Shown here in pieces: positions 37,077 to 48,500 of a stretch of 64,000 nt of DNA; position 1 is the stretch's first letter, and each line of letters begins with the position of its first letter. The DNA comes from Panagrolaimus kolymaensis (Eukaryota; Nematoda; Chromadorea; Rhabditida; Panagrolaimidae). The DNA is taken from NCBI GenBank assembly GCA_028622995.1, contig JAJQJQ010000013.1, forward strand, positions 558,001 through 622,000. Direction: 5' to 3'. Made by a program: the position numbers and the translations under genes. The notes below the pieces were generated by a model. That model saw nothing but the letters and a program-made list of their open reading frames with translations, did not search any database and was not told the DNA's origin.

Positions 37077-37491
37077 TTATATATATGTAAAAAAGGTATG
37101 GGTAGTTAGCAGTTTGAAAAACCCGGCCGATTGTTTGATTTTTCTATTTATAGATTCTGGGGTAGTTTCATATGGAGATTACGGGAAAATTAGTCTTTTT
37201 ATCATAAGTAAAGATATGCTAATTCAAAAAGTTTTCGTAAAGGTTTGTAAAACCGGGACTTAGCCATTTTTTCACGTTTTTTTTATCATTTCAAACTTAG
37301 TTTGCTCAAATCGTCAATTAGGTGTATTTATCAAACTCAAAAGTCCGGAAAATATTCCTGTAGCAAATTTCATGTAGTATTTGATTTTTATAAATTCAAC
37401 ATAATACAACTTGACGGAAATGAGTTCATTTGGGTTTGAATATGTAAATTTTCTCCAAATTTTTTCAATCACTTTTTCTCTTTTGTTGCTT

Positions 37492-37546
37492 TGGCGCAAT
37501 GGGTTGGAACTTTAAGCGAGGCTATGGAAGTGAAAAGTTCGAGTTT
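37492..37546 (+). ncRNA. tRNA-like Pol III promoter module, unit 1
   Basis: TGGCGCAATGGG at 37492-37503 fits the tRNA A box (TRGCNNARYNGG), and AGTTCGAGTT at 37536-37545 partly fits the B box (GGTTCGANTCC). The spacing is normal for a tRNA gene. No cloverleaf can be drawn, so this looks like a decayed tRNA-derived (SINE-like) head. The same module recurs 1243 bp and 2486 bp downstream. Confidence 0.4.
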
Positions 37547-37740
37547 TTGGCGGTTTTTTTGATGAAACTTCATAAGTTTTAATTATATTTATAGAGGCTA
37601 ATAATATTTAAATAATTTTTTAAAATTATTGGACATAACAAATATGCAAATTTTTCAAGAAATTTCCATATATTTTAGAATTTTTTAGAGACTTAGGTAA
37701 TTTAACTTTGAATTTATGGATTAATTATTTTGTACAGATA

Positions 37741-38137
37741 TCGGGTGGATTTTTTTGACGGTTCTCATTAATCCAATTTGGGTGGATTTTTTGACGGTTC
37801 TCTAATACCAATTTGGGTGGATTTTTTGACTGTTCTCATTAATCCAATTTGGGTGGATTTTTTGACGGTTCTCCAATACCTATTTCGGGTGGATTTTTTG
37901 ACGGTTCTCTAATACCCATTTTGGGTGGATTTTTTAACGGTTCTCTAATACCAATTTGGGTGGATTTTTTAACGGTTCTAATACCATTTTGGGTGGATTT
38001 TTTGACGGTTCTCCAATACCCATTTTGGGTGGATTTTTTGACGGTTCTCTAATACCAATTTGGGTGGATTTTTTGACGGTTCTCTAATACCAATTTGGGT
38101 GGATTTTTTAACGGTTCTCATTAATCCAATTTTGGTG
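37741..38137 (+). repeat. Minisatellite in unit 1, ~34-bp monomer, 11 copies
   Basis: Monomers begin GGGTGGATTTTTTGACGG and continue TTCTC plus a variable 8-13 base spacer (TAATACCAATTT or ATTAATCCAATTT types). Eleven monomers can be counted. The core CGGTTCTC is also the start of the unit's end motif. Confidence 0.9.
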
Positions 38138-38734
38138 AATTAGGAAATCAAAGGCTTTTCAAGCGCAATGGTTCTTTAAGGACCTCAAACCCGAAGGGCT
38201 AGCATCAGCTCTTAGTCGTCCAAGGTGATTATCAAATTTGGTGAAGCCCTTTAAAACGGTTCTACTTTTTAACACGGTTCTCTATTTTTTTAGTTCTGTA
38301 ACCTAAACGGTTCTCCTAGTTATATATATGTAAAAAAGGTATGGGTAGTTAGCAGTTTGAAAAACCCGGCCGATTGTTTGATTTTTCTATTTATAGATTC
38401 TGGGGTAGTTTCATATGGAGATTACGGGAAAATTAGTCTTTTTATCATAAGTAAAGATATGCTAATTCAAAAAGTTTTCGTAAAGGTTTGTAAAACCGGG
38501 ACTTAGCCATTTTTTCACGTTTTTTTTATCATTTCAAACTTAGTTTGCTCAAATCGTCAATTAGGTGTATTTATCAAACTCAAAAGTCCGGAAAATATTC
38601 CTGTAGCAAATTTCATGTAGTATTTGATTTTTATAAATTCAACATAATACAACTTGACGGAAATGAGTTCATTTGGGTTTGAATATGTAAATTTTCTCCA
38701 AATTTTTTCAATCACTTTTTCTCTTTTGTTGCTT

Positions 38735-38789
38735 TGGCGCAATGGGTTGGAACTTTAAGCGAGGCTATGGAAGTGAAAAGTTCGAGTTT
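38735..38789 (+). ncRNA. tRNA-like Pol III promoter module, unit 2
   Basis: Copy of the module in unit 1, with the same A-box-like and partial B-box-like sequences. Confidence 0.4.
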
Positions 38790-38983
38790 TTGGCGGTTTT
38801 TTTGATGAAACTTCATAAGTTTTAATTATATTTATAGAGGCTAATAATATTTAAATAATTTTTTAAAATTATTGGACATAACAAATATGCAAATTTTTCA
38901 AGAAATTTCCATATATTTTAGAATTTTTTAGAGACTTAGGTAATTTAACTTTGAATTTATGGATTAATTATTTTGTACAGATA

Positions 38984-39380
38984 TCGGGTGGATTTTTTTG
39001 ACGGTTCTCATTAATCCAATTTGGGTGGATTTTTTGACGGTTCTCTAATACCAATTTGGGTGGATTTTTTGACTGTTCTCATTAATCCAATTTGGGTGGA
39101 TTTTTTGACGGTTCTCCAATACCTATTTCGGGTGGATTTTTTGACGGTTCTCTAATACCCATTTTGGGTGGATTTTTTAACGGTTCTCTAATACCAATTT
39201 GGGTGGATTTTTTAACGGTTCTAATACCATTTTGGGTGGATTTTTTGACGGTTCTCCAATACCCATTTTGGGTGGATTTTTTGACGGTTCTCTAATACCA
39301 ATTTGGGTGGATTTTTTGACGGTTCTCTAATACCAATTTGGGTGGATTTTTTAACGGTTCTCATTAATCCAATTTTGGTG
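38984..39380 (+). repeat. Minisatellite in unit 2, 11 copies
   Basis: Same array as in unit 1, with the same order of monomer variants. Confidence 0.9.
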
Positions 39381-39977
39381 AATTAGGAAATCAAAGGCTT
39401 TTCAAGCGCAATGGTTCTTTAAGGACCTCAAACCCGAAGGGCTAGCATCAGCTCTTAGTCGTCCAAGGTGATTATCAAATTTGGTGAAGCCCTTTAAAAC
39501 GGTTCTACTTTTTAACACGGTTCTCTATTTTTTTAGTTCTGTAACCTAAACGGTTCTCCTAGTTATATATATGTAAAAAAGGTATGGGTAGTTAGCAGTT
39601 TGAAAAACCCGGCCGATTGTTTGATTTTTCTATTTATAGATTCTGGGGTAGTTTCATATGGAGATTACGGGAAAATTAGTCTTTTTATCATAAGTAAAGA
39701 TATGCTAATTCAAAAAGTTTTCGTAAAGGTTTGTAAAACCGGGACTTAGCCATTTTTTCACGTTTTTTTTATCATTTCAAACTTAGTTTGCTCAAATCGT
39801 CAATTAGGTGTATTTATCAAACTCAAAAGTCCGGAAAATATTCCTGTAGCAAATTTCATGTAGTATTTGATTTTTATAAATTCAACATAATACAACTTGA
39901 CGGAAATGAGTTCATTTGGGTTTGAATATGTAAATTTTCTCCAAATTTTTTCAATCACTTTTTCTCTTTTGTTGCTT

Positions 39978-40032
39978 TGGCGCAATGGGTTGGAACTTTA
40001 AGCGAGGCTATGGAAGTGAAAAGTTCGAGTTT
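39978..40032 (+). ncRNA. tRNA-like Pol III promoter module, unit 3
   Basis: Copy of the module in unit 1, with the same A-box-like and partial B-box-like sequences. Confidence 0.4.
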
Positions 40033-40226
40033 TTGGCGGTTTTTTTGATGAAACTTCATAAGTTTTAATTATATTTATAGAGGCTAATAATATTTAAATA
40101 ATTTTTTAAAATTATTGGACATAACAAATATGCAAATTTTTCAAGAAATTTCCATATATTTTAGAATTTTTTAGAGACTTAGGTAATTTAACTTTGAATT
40201 TATGGATTAATTATTTTGTACAGATA

Positions 40227-40518
40227 TCGGGTGGATTTTTTTGACGGTTCTCATTAATCCAATTTGGGTGGATTTTTTGACGGTTCTCTAATACCAATTT
40301 GGGTGGATTTTTTGACTGTTCTCATTAATCCAATTTGGGTGGATTTTTTGACGGTTCTCCAATACCTATTTCGGGTGGATTTTTTGACGGTTCTCTAATA
40401 CCCATTTTGGGTGGATTTTTTAACGGTTCTCTAATACCAATTTGGGTGGATTTTTTAACGGTTCTAATACCAATTTGGGTGGATTTTTTAACGGTTCTCA
40501 TTAATCCAATTTTGGTGA
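40227..40518 (+). repeat. Minisatellite in unit 3, 8 copies
   Basis: The first six monomers match units 1 and 2. Three monomers are then missing, consistent with slippage or unequal exchange between monomers, and the final monomer and tail resume. Confidence 0.88.
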
Positions 40519-40704
40519 ATTAAAAAATTAATAACTTTCAAGAGCAATGGTTCTTTAAGGACCTCAAACCCGAAGGGCTAGCATCAGCTCTTAGTCGTCC
40601 AAGGTTATTATCAAATTTGGCAAAGCTTTTTAATACGGTTCTCTAATTTTTTTTATCTCTACCAATATAGCCGGTTCTCCACCAATTTAACACGGTTCTC
40701 CTAG

Positions 40705-41100
40705 TTATAATATGAAAAAAACAAGGGAGTAGTTAGCAGATTGAGCGATCCGGCCGATTGTTTGATTTTTCTATCTAGCTAGGATGGGGTAAAATCACCC
40801 GTAGATTTCAGAAAAACTTTCGGAGGAATATGAAGTCAATATGGATCTCGAGATATATGCAAATTTTCAAATTTTAACTCAAAATTTTTCTCTTTGGCGT
40901 AGTGGGGCTTTTGACAATGAGAAAGGAGATGGTTTGTTCGAATCCCCGATGCTGTTTTTCGCCTATTTTGATGAGATTATCTAAAGGATTATGTTTTCGA
41001 TTATTTTTAATGTTTTTTAAAAATATTAGCGATATATAGAATATGCAAATTTCTATGAAATTTGTCAAAAATCGATTTTTTTATATTTTTTTATGCAATT
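40705..41100 (+). repeat. Diverged fourth unit start with the best tRNA-like module
   Basis: Begins TTATAATATG and shares GTAGTTAGCAG and CGGCCGATTGTTTGATTTTT with units 1-3, then diverges. At 40895-40906 it has TGGCGTAGTGGG, an exact A-box match, and at 40935-40945 TGTTCGAATCC, a B box with one mismatch, followed by TTTTT at 40955-40959, a possible Pol III terminator. The T-stem and acceptor stem do not pair, so it is not a functional tRNA. It shows that the family derives from a tRNA-like promoter better preserved here than in units 1-3. Confidence 0.55.
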
Positions 41101-41458
41101 GAAGGAAAAATAAAATGCAAATTATTTTTTTTAATGTTTTTTTGAGATTATTCAACTAATTTTTCACGTCTCATTTTTGGGAAATAGAAAAATGATTTTC
41201 CAGAAGGTTTACCGTAATCTTTTTGTCAAAAGTAAAGCTTTTAACACGATTGCACGAAACCAAAAGAAAATACAGTAGAACCTTCTGGAAAAATCTTTTT
41301 TTTTTTGTCGCAAAGTTTAGATATTGCTTTGTTTATTTTTTTCAACTTTTTTGCCGCGTTGCTCTTTTTTTTATTTTATCGTTTTTTTGCTATAGTTCTC
41401 AATAATTGTACTTTTATTTTTTAGTTTTATCATTGATACCTGAAGTATTGCATCTAAA

Positions 41459-42217
41459 ATGGATCAACGTACTGAACAGGAAAAGCAACGTCAAGCTGCA
41501 TATCAACAATCTCAAATGGGTTTTCAACCACCTCAACAAACAACTTTTTTTACTTATCCATCAACTTCATCATATGGTCAACTTCCTTTAGGATTTTATG
41601 CTGCTTATCCACCAACTCAAGATTCATCTCAACTTAATGATAATCGACAAAACCAAATCTTCTTTGCTCCTCCAGGAATTCATCGTCCTTTTCAAGCTCA
41701 ACTTCAACACCATACTCAATCTTCATCTCAAATTAATGATACTCGACAGAACCAACCCTTCTTTGCTCCATCAGGAATTCATGCTCCTATTCAAGCTCAA
41801 CTTCAAAACCATACTCAATCTCATGATAAACTTCAAGAACAACTTTCACATCAACAAGAATCTTCTCAAAATGAAAGACATAAGTCAAAATCACCTGAAA
41901 TTCGTCGTCAAAAGGTATCTAAAGAAGAAAGCTCAAAACGTAAAGAAGATAAAACAGATAAGAATCGTGAAATGCATCGTGGCGGATATCATGGTAGAGG
42001 TGGATTTCCTGGACGCATGGCTCCATATCCAGAACCAAGAACAAAGAGAACTCGAAGTTCTGATGTAAATGAAGCTGTTAAAGTTCCACATTTACTTTGG
42101 TCTGATGTCTTTCAAATGTTCGAGCCAAGAGGGAATCACCTAGAGTTGAAGGATTATGGTTTATGGAAGAAATTTAGTAACGACTTCAAAAAGTTCATGA
42201 AGAATAAGAACGATTAA
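41459..42217 (+). CDS. Intronless Gln-rich protein with RGG-type segment
   Basis: Function unknown. A single open frame of 252 residues from ATG 41459. An AG preceded by a T-run at 41423-41424 is a possible trans- or cis-splice acceptor. Residues 1-55 are rich in Gln, Tyr and Pro. A tandem repeat of about 34 residues follows (copies opening SSQLNDNRQNQIFFAP and SSQINDTRQNQPFFAP). Then come a Lys/Glu/Ser-rich charged part, an Arg-Gly stretch (RGGYHGRGGFPGR) with adjoining basic KRTR, and a C-terminal helical region with Trp and Phe (LLWSDVFQMFE, LWKKFSNDFKKF). RGG and Q-rich regions are typical of RNA-binding or condensate-forming proteins. It lies between a diverged repeat unit and a further copy of that repeat's end motif at 42655, and it lacks introns unlike most neighbours. 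Confidence 0.75.
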   Translation: MDQRTEQEKQRQAAYQQSQMGFQPPQQTTFFTYPSTSSYGQLPLGFYAAYPPTQDSSQLNDNRQNQIFFAPPGIHRPFQAQLQHHTQSSSQINDTRQNQPFFAPSGIHAPIQAQLQNHTQSHDKLQEQLSHQQESSQNERHKSKSPEIRRQKVSKEESSKRKEDKTDKNREMHRGGYHGRGGFPGRMAPYPEPRTKRTRSSDVNEAVKVPHLLWSDVFQMFEPRGNHLELKDYGLWKKFSNDFKKFMKNKND

Positions 42218-42654
42218 TATTCATCATTGTATTGTTTTTTCTTTTTTATTCTTTCATTGTAATGCTTTATTTTTTGTTGTTTTTCCATTGTTTGTTGTTG
42301 ATTTTGTGGCTTTTTTCTTTTTTGTTGTTAATTTCTTTTAAATTGATTTTACATTGTGTTTTCATCTATGAATAAAAAATTTCTTTGTTAAAACTTATGT
42401 TAAGGTAATAAACAATCACAGAGGAAAAATTTGCATTTAGGCATGATTAGTTTTCCCAAATATGCCAGGGAAATTTACGAAATTTTTATAAAACTTTTCA
42501 TCCAGAAAAAGAAAAACTAAGTTTAAAAAAAAGTTTTATAAAGTTATAAACTTTTTTTCGCTCAACTCTAAAAAGAAGGCTTTTTTTGAAAAGCTAGACC
42601 CAGACGTTAATCGCGAAGCGATTTATGTTCAAAGCCCACAGCCTAACTATTGAT

Positions 42655-42668
42655 CGGTTCTCCTAGTT
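42655..42668 (+). repeat. Extra copy of the tandem-unit end motif
   Basis: CGGTTCTCCTAGTT, the exact 14-bp motif that ends units 1-3, occurs once more here, downstream of the Q-rich gene. Just upstream is ATCGCGAAGCGAT (42610-42622), a small perfect palindrome. Confidence 0.6.
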
Positions 42669-43142
42669 GATGATTGAGTTTTTTTTATCAGGCAAAGATT
42701 TATTTGACTATGTGTGGCACGCTTTAATTAATTGAACAATAAAAAAGACGTTAAGGTATTGAGAAAGATTTCAAAGGTTTGAAATTAAAGAATTTTTTTT
42801 TGAAAACTTTTTTAGAATGTGCATTGTTAGTTTTGTCTTTTAACTTGTAAATTAAATTACGATATACATTGAAATTTAATTTGATAATTTCTTTTATGCT
42901 ATTAAATGAATCAAGCGAATGAGCATTGTCGATACTTGGATAAACATATTCCCATAAACATGTAAAATCAACCGGTCACTCTGGTGGAACGAACGATGAT
43001 GATAAACTCCCATAAAAATAATAAAAACGAGATAAAGCATGTTGACGTTGTTCTTCTTTTTTTCTTTTTTTTTTGAACGAGTAACAAAAAAAATTAACTG
43101 CATTTGATGTTGATGATTTTTGCGAGATATCAAGAAGTATGA

Positions 43143-43150
43143 TATATAAA
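43143..43150 (+). promoter_or_regulatory. TATA box of the collagen gene
   Basis: TATATAAA, about 55 bases before the collagen ATG, with a short pyrimidine-rich leader between them. The 42218-43203 spacer otherwise holds the Q-rich gene's 3' end and the repeat end motif, with no other gene seen. Confidence 0.5.
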
Positions 43151-43203
43151 AGCAAATTTTTAACTTTATCTTCTTCCATTCATTTATCCTCCACCAAAAA
43201 ATC

Positions 43204-44175
43204 ATGTCGGATGCAGCGATTCGATCGCTTGCAAAATTTTCAATTGTTACAAGTTTAATTGCTATTTGTGCTGCATTTTTGTATATACCATATTTGATTG
43301 GACGAATTGGAAATATTAGTAATGAGCTTGAATATGATATGGATGAATTTAAAGTTTTGGAACAAAGCCTTTGGAAAGATTTAATGTCCGCACGCGATCC
43401 TTCGGGTGTTGGAGTAACTCCAAATCCTTTAATTATTCGTAACAAACGTCAAAATCCTGAATGTCAATGCCTAAACGAAAATCATTGTCCAGTTGGACCT
43501 CAAGGTCCTCCAGGCAAAGATGGCACTCCAGGTTTACCAGGTTCACCCGGAGCTCATGGAGAACCTGGTCAACCTGGTCCTGGTGCTGAACCTAAAGCTT
43601 TTGGTGGAGAATGCAGGTTATGTCCACCAGGGGAAAAAGGCCCACCTGGTGAGTTTTTGGATCTAAGAAAAACAAATGCTAATAATAGCTTCTTTTTTAA
43701 GGTATCCATGGTGAACCTGGCCCAGCTGGAGAAGAAGGCTTACCTGGACGCGATGGAAGTGAAGGCCATCCTGGTCATGCAGGCACACCTGGACCACACG
43801 GAGAGCACGGAGAACCTGGTAAAAATGGAAATCCTGGTGAACCTGGAGCTCCAGGAGCTCCAGGTGTTCGAGGTGAAAAAGGACCAGCTGGACCTCCAGG
43901 TCAAAATGGTGAACGTGGACCAAAGGGTTGGCATGGACCATTCGGTATGAATGGAGGGCCCGGTAAAAATGGATTACCTGGCCCACCAGGTGAACCAGGA
44001 AAAGATGGTCCTCCTGGTGCACCGGGACATTCAGGCGGTTCTGGAAGTGGTGGAGCTCCTGGTGAAGGTAAGATTTTACAAAACTTTACAAAGTCAATAA
44101 AATTAACCTGCATAAATTTTAGACGCAAATTATTGCCCCTGTCCTAAACGCAGTCGTTCTCTTGTTGTTTTATAA
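43204..44175 (+). CDS. Cuticle collagen
   Basis: Structural protein of the nematode cuticle, secreted as trimers by the hypodermis. Three exons: 43204-43648, 43702-44067 and 44123-44175, phase-consistent, about 287 residues, the normal size. The N-terminus has a membrane/signal segment ([20 protein letters not shown]), then the homology box with Trp, then a subtilisin/furin-type cleavage site (IIRNKRQ) as used by BLI-4-type proteases. A first Cys cluster (CQCLNENHC) precedes the first Gly-X-Y block. A second short cluster, CRLC, interrupts it, and a long Gly-X-Y block follows, broken by imperfections such as GWHGPFG. The C-terminal non-collagenous part has CPCPKRSRS. Cys clusters flank the triple-helical blocks as expected for interchain disulphides. 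Confidence 0.96.
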
Positions 44176-44731
44176 AAATTTTTAAATCATTTGATAATGG
44201 TTTGGTTGTATAAAACATAAAAAACTTTATGTAGCTAACTTCCTTAAACAAGTGAAATAAAGGCTTTAGTAAAAGTGATAAAAGGAATTAACAATAGATA
44301 AGCAAAGTTTGAATAAAAAGAAACACAACACCTTGTCTTTGGATGAATCGTAATTATAAATAATATTTTTGAAAATATAAAGGATACTATCATTAAAATG
44401 AAGTCAAACTATCAATTGGAAACATCAATAATAAAAGTTGTAACAAAATTTAAAGCCCGAGAATGTCTTTATAATTAAGATGCTATCTTTCTTCTAATTC
44501 CCAGAAAAATCTAGGATATTTTGTTTTGATTAATGGAATGAAAGGGGAAAAGATGGTACAAAAAAGAAAATTCCACAATCATTTGTTACTTTTTAACATA
44601 AAAAAGAGTTGCTTTAAAATCAACAAAAGTAAGGAGAAATACCCAAACAAAACAGAATTCAATAAAAAGTTTATGGCAAGATAACAAAAACAAACAATAA
44701 AAACAAAACAAAAAGATAACAAATGAAAAAA
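44176..44731. other. Convergent spacer
   Basis: 3' regions of the collagen gene (plus) and the secreted Cys-rich gene (minus), facing each other. AT-rich; no gene seen. Confidence 0.5.
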
Positions 44732-45550
44732 CTAATTAAAATGAGTCCAAAATTGAGAAGTAAATTGTTGAATAGCGAAACATTGAAGAGCTTCCATCGT
44801 ATTTGAATAAGCACTTGATTGGAATGCTGGACAGAAACTAGCAATATCAGCAAGATCATGAGTTTCAGGAAGTTTGATACCACAGGATTTCTTTTCAAAA
44901 CAAGCAAGCATATTCTGTTTCAAGCATACATCAGCACAATAATGGAATGATTTCAAATGTTCTAAAGCAGCCAAAGAAGCAAGTTTCTTGAAATCGATAC
45001 CAGAAGCAGCTGTCGTTGACGAATAGTTTGGTTTTGAGATGAATGAAAGACGAGAAGCATCAGATGCGCAATAACCAGAAGCGCTATCTTTGAGACAATA
45101 GTTGAGCGAAATCGCAGCAGTTGGGTTCTTTGGGAAGCAACTAACATATTCATTGGTTTCGATTCCAAAATAATCCAAGTGAGATTTACAGGAAAGTCGA
45201 CAAGTTGTTAAGGTTTGATAAGCTCCAGCAATGCATTCATCAGCTTCATTACAAGTACATTGACGAACCTATAAACTAACAATAAAGAAAGTTATAAAAT
45301 CAAAGAAACTTACATTTTCAGTTAAAGCAGGAGAAGATGTCGTTGATGAAGTATTATCCATTGAAGCGATTCCATCATTAACACTGACTTCTTCTTTCTT
45401 TGAAGAAGACAAGAAACCAGAAAGTTGAGCCAACATTATTTTTGTAACATCATCAAACAATGAAGCTTCTGTTTCTTCGGCAGCAGATAAAGGTGGCGAC
45501 GAAGCAAGAAGAATAATCAAGCAAACAGTTGAAAGAAAAATTCTAGCCAT
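44732..45550 (-). CDS. Secreted 14-cysteine protein, unknown family
   Basis: Two exons read leftward: 45314-45550 and 44732-45268, phase 0, about 257 residues. Residues 1-23 are a clear signal peptide (IFLSTVCLIILLASSPPLSA). A Ser/Thr-rich linker follows. From about residue 80 the protein has 14 cysteines in the mature part, an even number compatible with seven disulphides, starting CTCNEADECIAGAYQTLTTC. The pattern recalls nematode Cys-rich secreted domains such as the CPG4-type, but I cannot confirm the match. It ends FTSQFWTHFN. There is no membrane segment, so it is probably extracellular. The ATG at 45550 is chosen because the signal begins there. Confidence 0.85.
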
Positions 45551-48500
45551 ATTTTGATGAACGAAGAACAAGTTGATTCAATTTGATTTGAGAGAGGTAA
45601 TATTCGATCGAATTCAGAGTTGATTGAATATGAAGATGATGAAATTGAAATTTGGTTTGATATTCATGGCACTTTCTTTTGATTGATTTGATACTTTGTG
45701 AAAAATACCCTAAAACTCTAAAAACACCTTTCAAAGGTGTTGCTTGATTTTTTCGAAGGAAAACAAAAAAGAGGCGTTGCAAAACAATTGATTGTTTTGC
45801 CGCCCAAATTTCACGACAATTTGCCAAGAAAAAGTCCATAAAAATGCTTTATTTTGGGCGAAGTAAATTATTTTTATGGATTAAAATTAAAATTATTGAC
45901 ATTCATTTTTCATGATTTTGTTTATTACTGCAGCTTCTTGACAACAACATACTGTATGTAGTTATAATTTTGTATGATAACTAAAAACTCTTTATTTGAT
46001 TTCCTTTACTTATGGAAGTGTACTTTCCTGATTTTAACTATTTTTTTGTATTACTCAACAACGTTTATCAAACATCCCTAGCTTATTCTGTGCATTCATT
46101 CCACTTACTTATTTCACTAATCATAAAACAAATTTTCTTTTTACGCAAACTTCAAACTTTTTATCTTTGTTTGGTCAAATTTTATAATATGTACTTACTT
46201 ACCTATCTTTTTTGCGCATTTTACTTTCCTAAAAAGCGTGTCACATAAGATGGAATAAAAAATGTTATTAATCTTTTACCTACTTATTTTCAAGCAAATA
46301 ATAAAACAAGTAAAAATATTAATATATCGAAGAGGGAGGAATATCAATAGCGTCATCATCGTTAAATGAGTTTAAAATGCCTCATTTCAAGTGTTCTAGT
46401 TTCACACATATCAAATAATAATAATAAAAAAATATGATTGCAAAAAATAAATAAAATTCAATCGTTTTTCGTTTTTCGGATAAATAAAAAAAATTGAAGA
46501 AGAAAAAAACGACTTCGATCATTTTTTTCACTTCTCCTTCTTTATCGTCGCCGCTTTTGCTGCTTGATTTTTTAATAAATAAAAAATTCCGTTATGCAAT
46601 TATTTTTTTTATTTTAAGGTGTCTGCCTTTTTTTTCCCAATTTTTAAAACAAAATAATTTTATGCTGTTGAAGGAAGGAGAATGAAAAGAAGCGAGTGAC
46701 TAGATTTTTGTTGTTATCTATCTTCTCTGGTAATTTGAAAGACAGAAAGAAGTGTGGAGAAATATCTTAGAAACTAACTGCGCTCGTTTCGTGTTTTGGC
46801 ATGTTTTTTTTACATAATTCAACTTTTTGAGGATTCTTTTTATATATATATAAAAAATTTGGTTATTTGTAGTTTATTTTTATTTTTATAAACTAAGCTT
46901 ACTAATTTTTTTGATAAATATTTTCAAGATTGAATACTAACCTCACAACTTTCTTTGCGTTTTTTAAAATGATTTTATTATTTTTTGTTTATGCACTTAC
47001 ATTGGTTTTTAGCTCCATAATATTAAGAATTTTTTTAACGAATTTGAAGGTACTGTAAAAGGCTAGTTTCTAAAACAAAATTTTATAAGCTGAAAGGTTG
47101 CACAATTTTTTATTCTTGATATTAAAAGCTTTACCGTGGTGATAATAGAAACCTTTTTTGCACATTTATTTTGCATTTGATTTTAGTAGGAATATTTTTT
47201 TGTTGTAAGAACGAAACCCATTTTTTGTGCTTTATGAAAAACTAAGAGAAAGGTTAAGGGTCACTGCTGTTTGTAAAACAAAATCAAATTAAATTAAATT
47301 TTCTGAAATGCTTGAATAAACAAAAATTCTCAAACACATGTTTTCTTCTTTTTTTTTGCATTAAAAAATTTATTTATTTGCTAAATTTTGCTTTCTCTGC
47401 TTTTAATTTTAACTAAAAACCGTCATGAAATTCTTAATGAGGCATGACGGCATTTTTTTTGTAAGACTCCAAAGCAGGAGGTACATTTCCACTAAGACGG
47501 CGAAGAAGAGGAGTTAAAACTAGTTATTGTTTTTTTTTCTCCACAATCAGTAAAGAAAATAAAAAAAAGCGTTTTCAGCAATTTCCCTCCACTATGTATT
47601 TTCTTTTTTTTGGTTTACATCGTTTTTTCTTTTTTTTCTCCATCAAATCGGCAAAGTTGAAGAGGCGATAGAAAATTGATGGCGTAACCGATCCTTTTTT
47701 GACAAAAAAAAGTGAACGAAAAAGGTTTTTTTTATTTGGGTTCTTTAAATTCTCTCATTATTTTTTTTTTCACGTGGGTTGCTTTTGGGTGAGAATTTTT
47801 GTTGTTTCCAAAACAAAAAGTGAAAAATGGAAATGAACGGTAATCGTTTTTTTCGCAGCTTTGAAAAAAAATGTGAATGGTTTATTGTAAAAGGGTTTAT
47901 TTGGGTGATGTTGCGCAAAAGGCAAAAAAAGGAGGAAATACATACTTACGTATTTTTGTAATGATGATGAGAAAACGATACATATGTACGCAAGCAAAGA
48001 AAAATAAATGTTATGTAACGGGTTTTTGTTTATTATTTTTTTGCTGTTGGCAGTGAATTACGAGGACATTGATGTTTTACATATTTTCTTCTTTTTTTAA
48101 ACCCGTAATTGTTCAAAGCAATAAAATGTAAAAACGGAGGCTTTTCTTTGAGGCTGATAGTTCAAGGCAGTCTGAATTGCAACAAAAAATTGGGTATAAA
48201 TAGAAAACTTCGATGAATTTTTTTTGATAGCACTCGAGGTTGAATGAAAAATAAAGAAAATATTTGTTTCATTTTTTGAACAAGGATGAAGAGTAAAAAA
48301 TAGGGAATATTATTTTTTATTCAAAAATTAATTTTTTTAAAAGTGTAAAATTATTATAATTAGCTTTTTTATAATATTTTTTTGTCAGTTTTCTGTAATA
48401 GTTAATTATCAAAATTAGTTTGTTTTATTAAAATTGCAGGTATTGTAGCTTTTTGTTGTTGGACAACTTTCGTTAGATGATAGCTTTTGAATTTCAATCT

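Larger units (their letters stand above)
37077..40704. repeat. Three head-to-tail copies of a 1243-bp unit
   Basis: Units begin at TTATATATATG at 37077, 38320 and 39563. Units 1 and 2 appear identical base for base wherever I compared them. Unit 3 matches up to about 40460 and then differs: its minisatellite is three monomers shorter and its last 200 bases have diverged. Each unit contains, in order, a unique 5' part, a tRNA-like Pol III promoter module, an AT-rich part, an ~34-bp minisatellite, a common tail and the end motif CGGTTCTCCTAGTT (38308, 39551, 40693). Short open frames repeated every 1243 bp are translations of the repeat and not genes. The near identity implies very recent amplification or gene conversion; an assembly error is possible. 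Confidence 0.93.

Noticed and set aside
37314..37499. Minus-strand 61-codon frame repeated every 1243 bp
   Set aside because: Identical because the DNA repeat is identical; it overlaps the tRNA-like module and has no protein features.
37849..38052. Repetitive open frame reading GGFFDGS-type units, repeated at 39092 and 40335
   Set aside because: It is a translation of the minisatellite, with no sign of being a gene.
40888..40955. A functional tRNA gene in the fourth repeat copy
   Set aside because: A and B boxes are present, but the T-stem has only one good pair and the acceptor ends do not pair.
43663..44128. Minus-strand open frames over the collagen gene
   Set aside because: Antisense shadows of Gly-X-Y codons.
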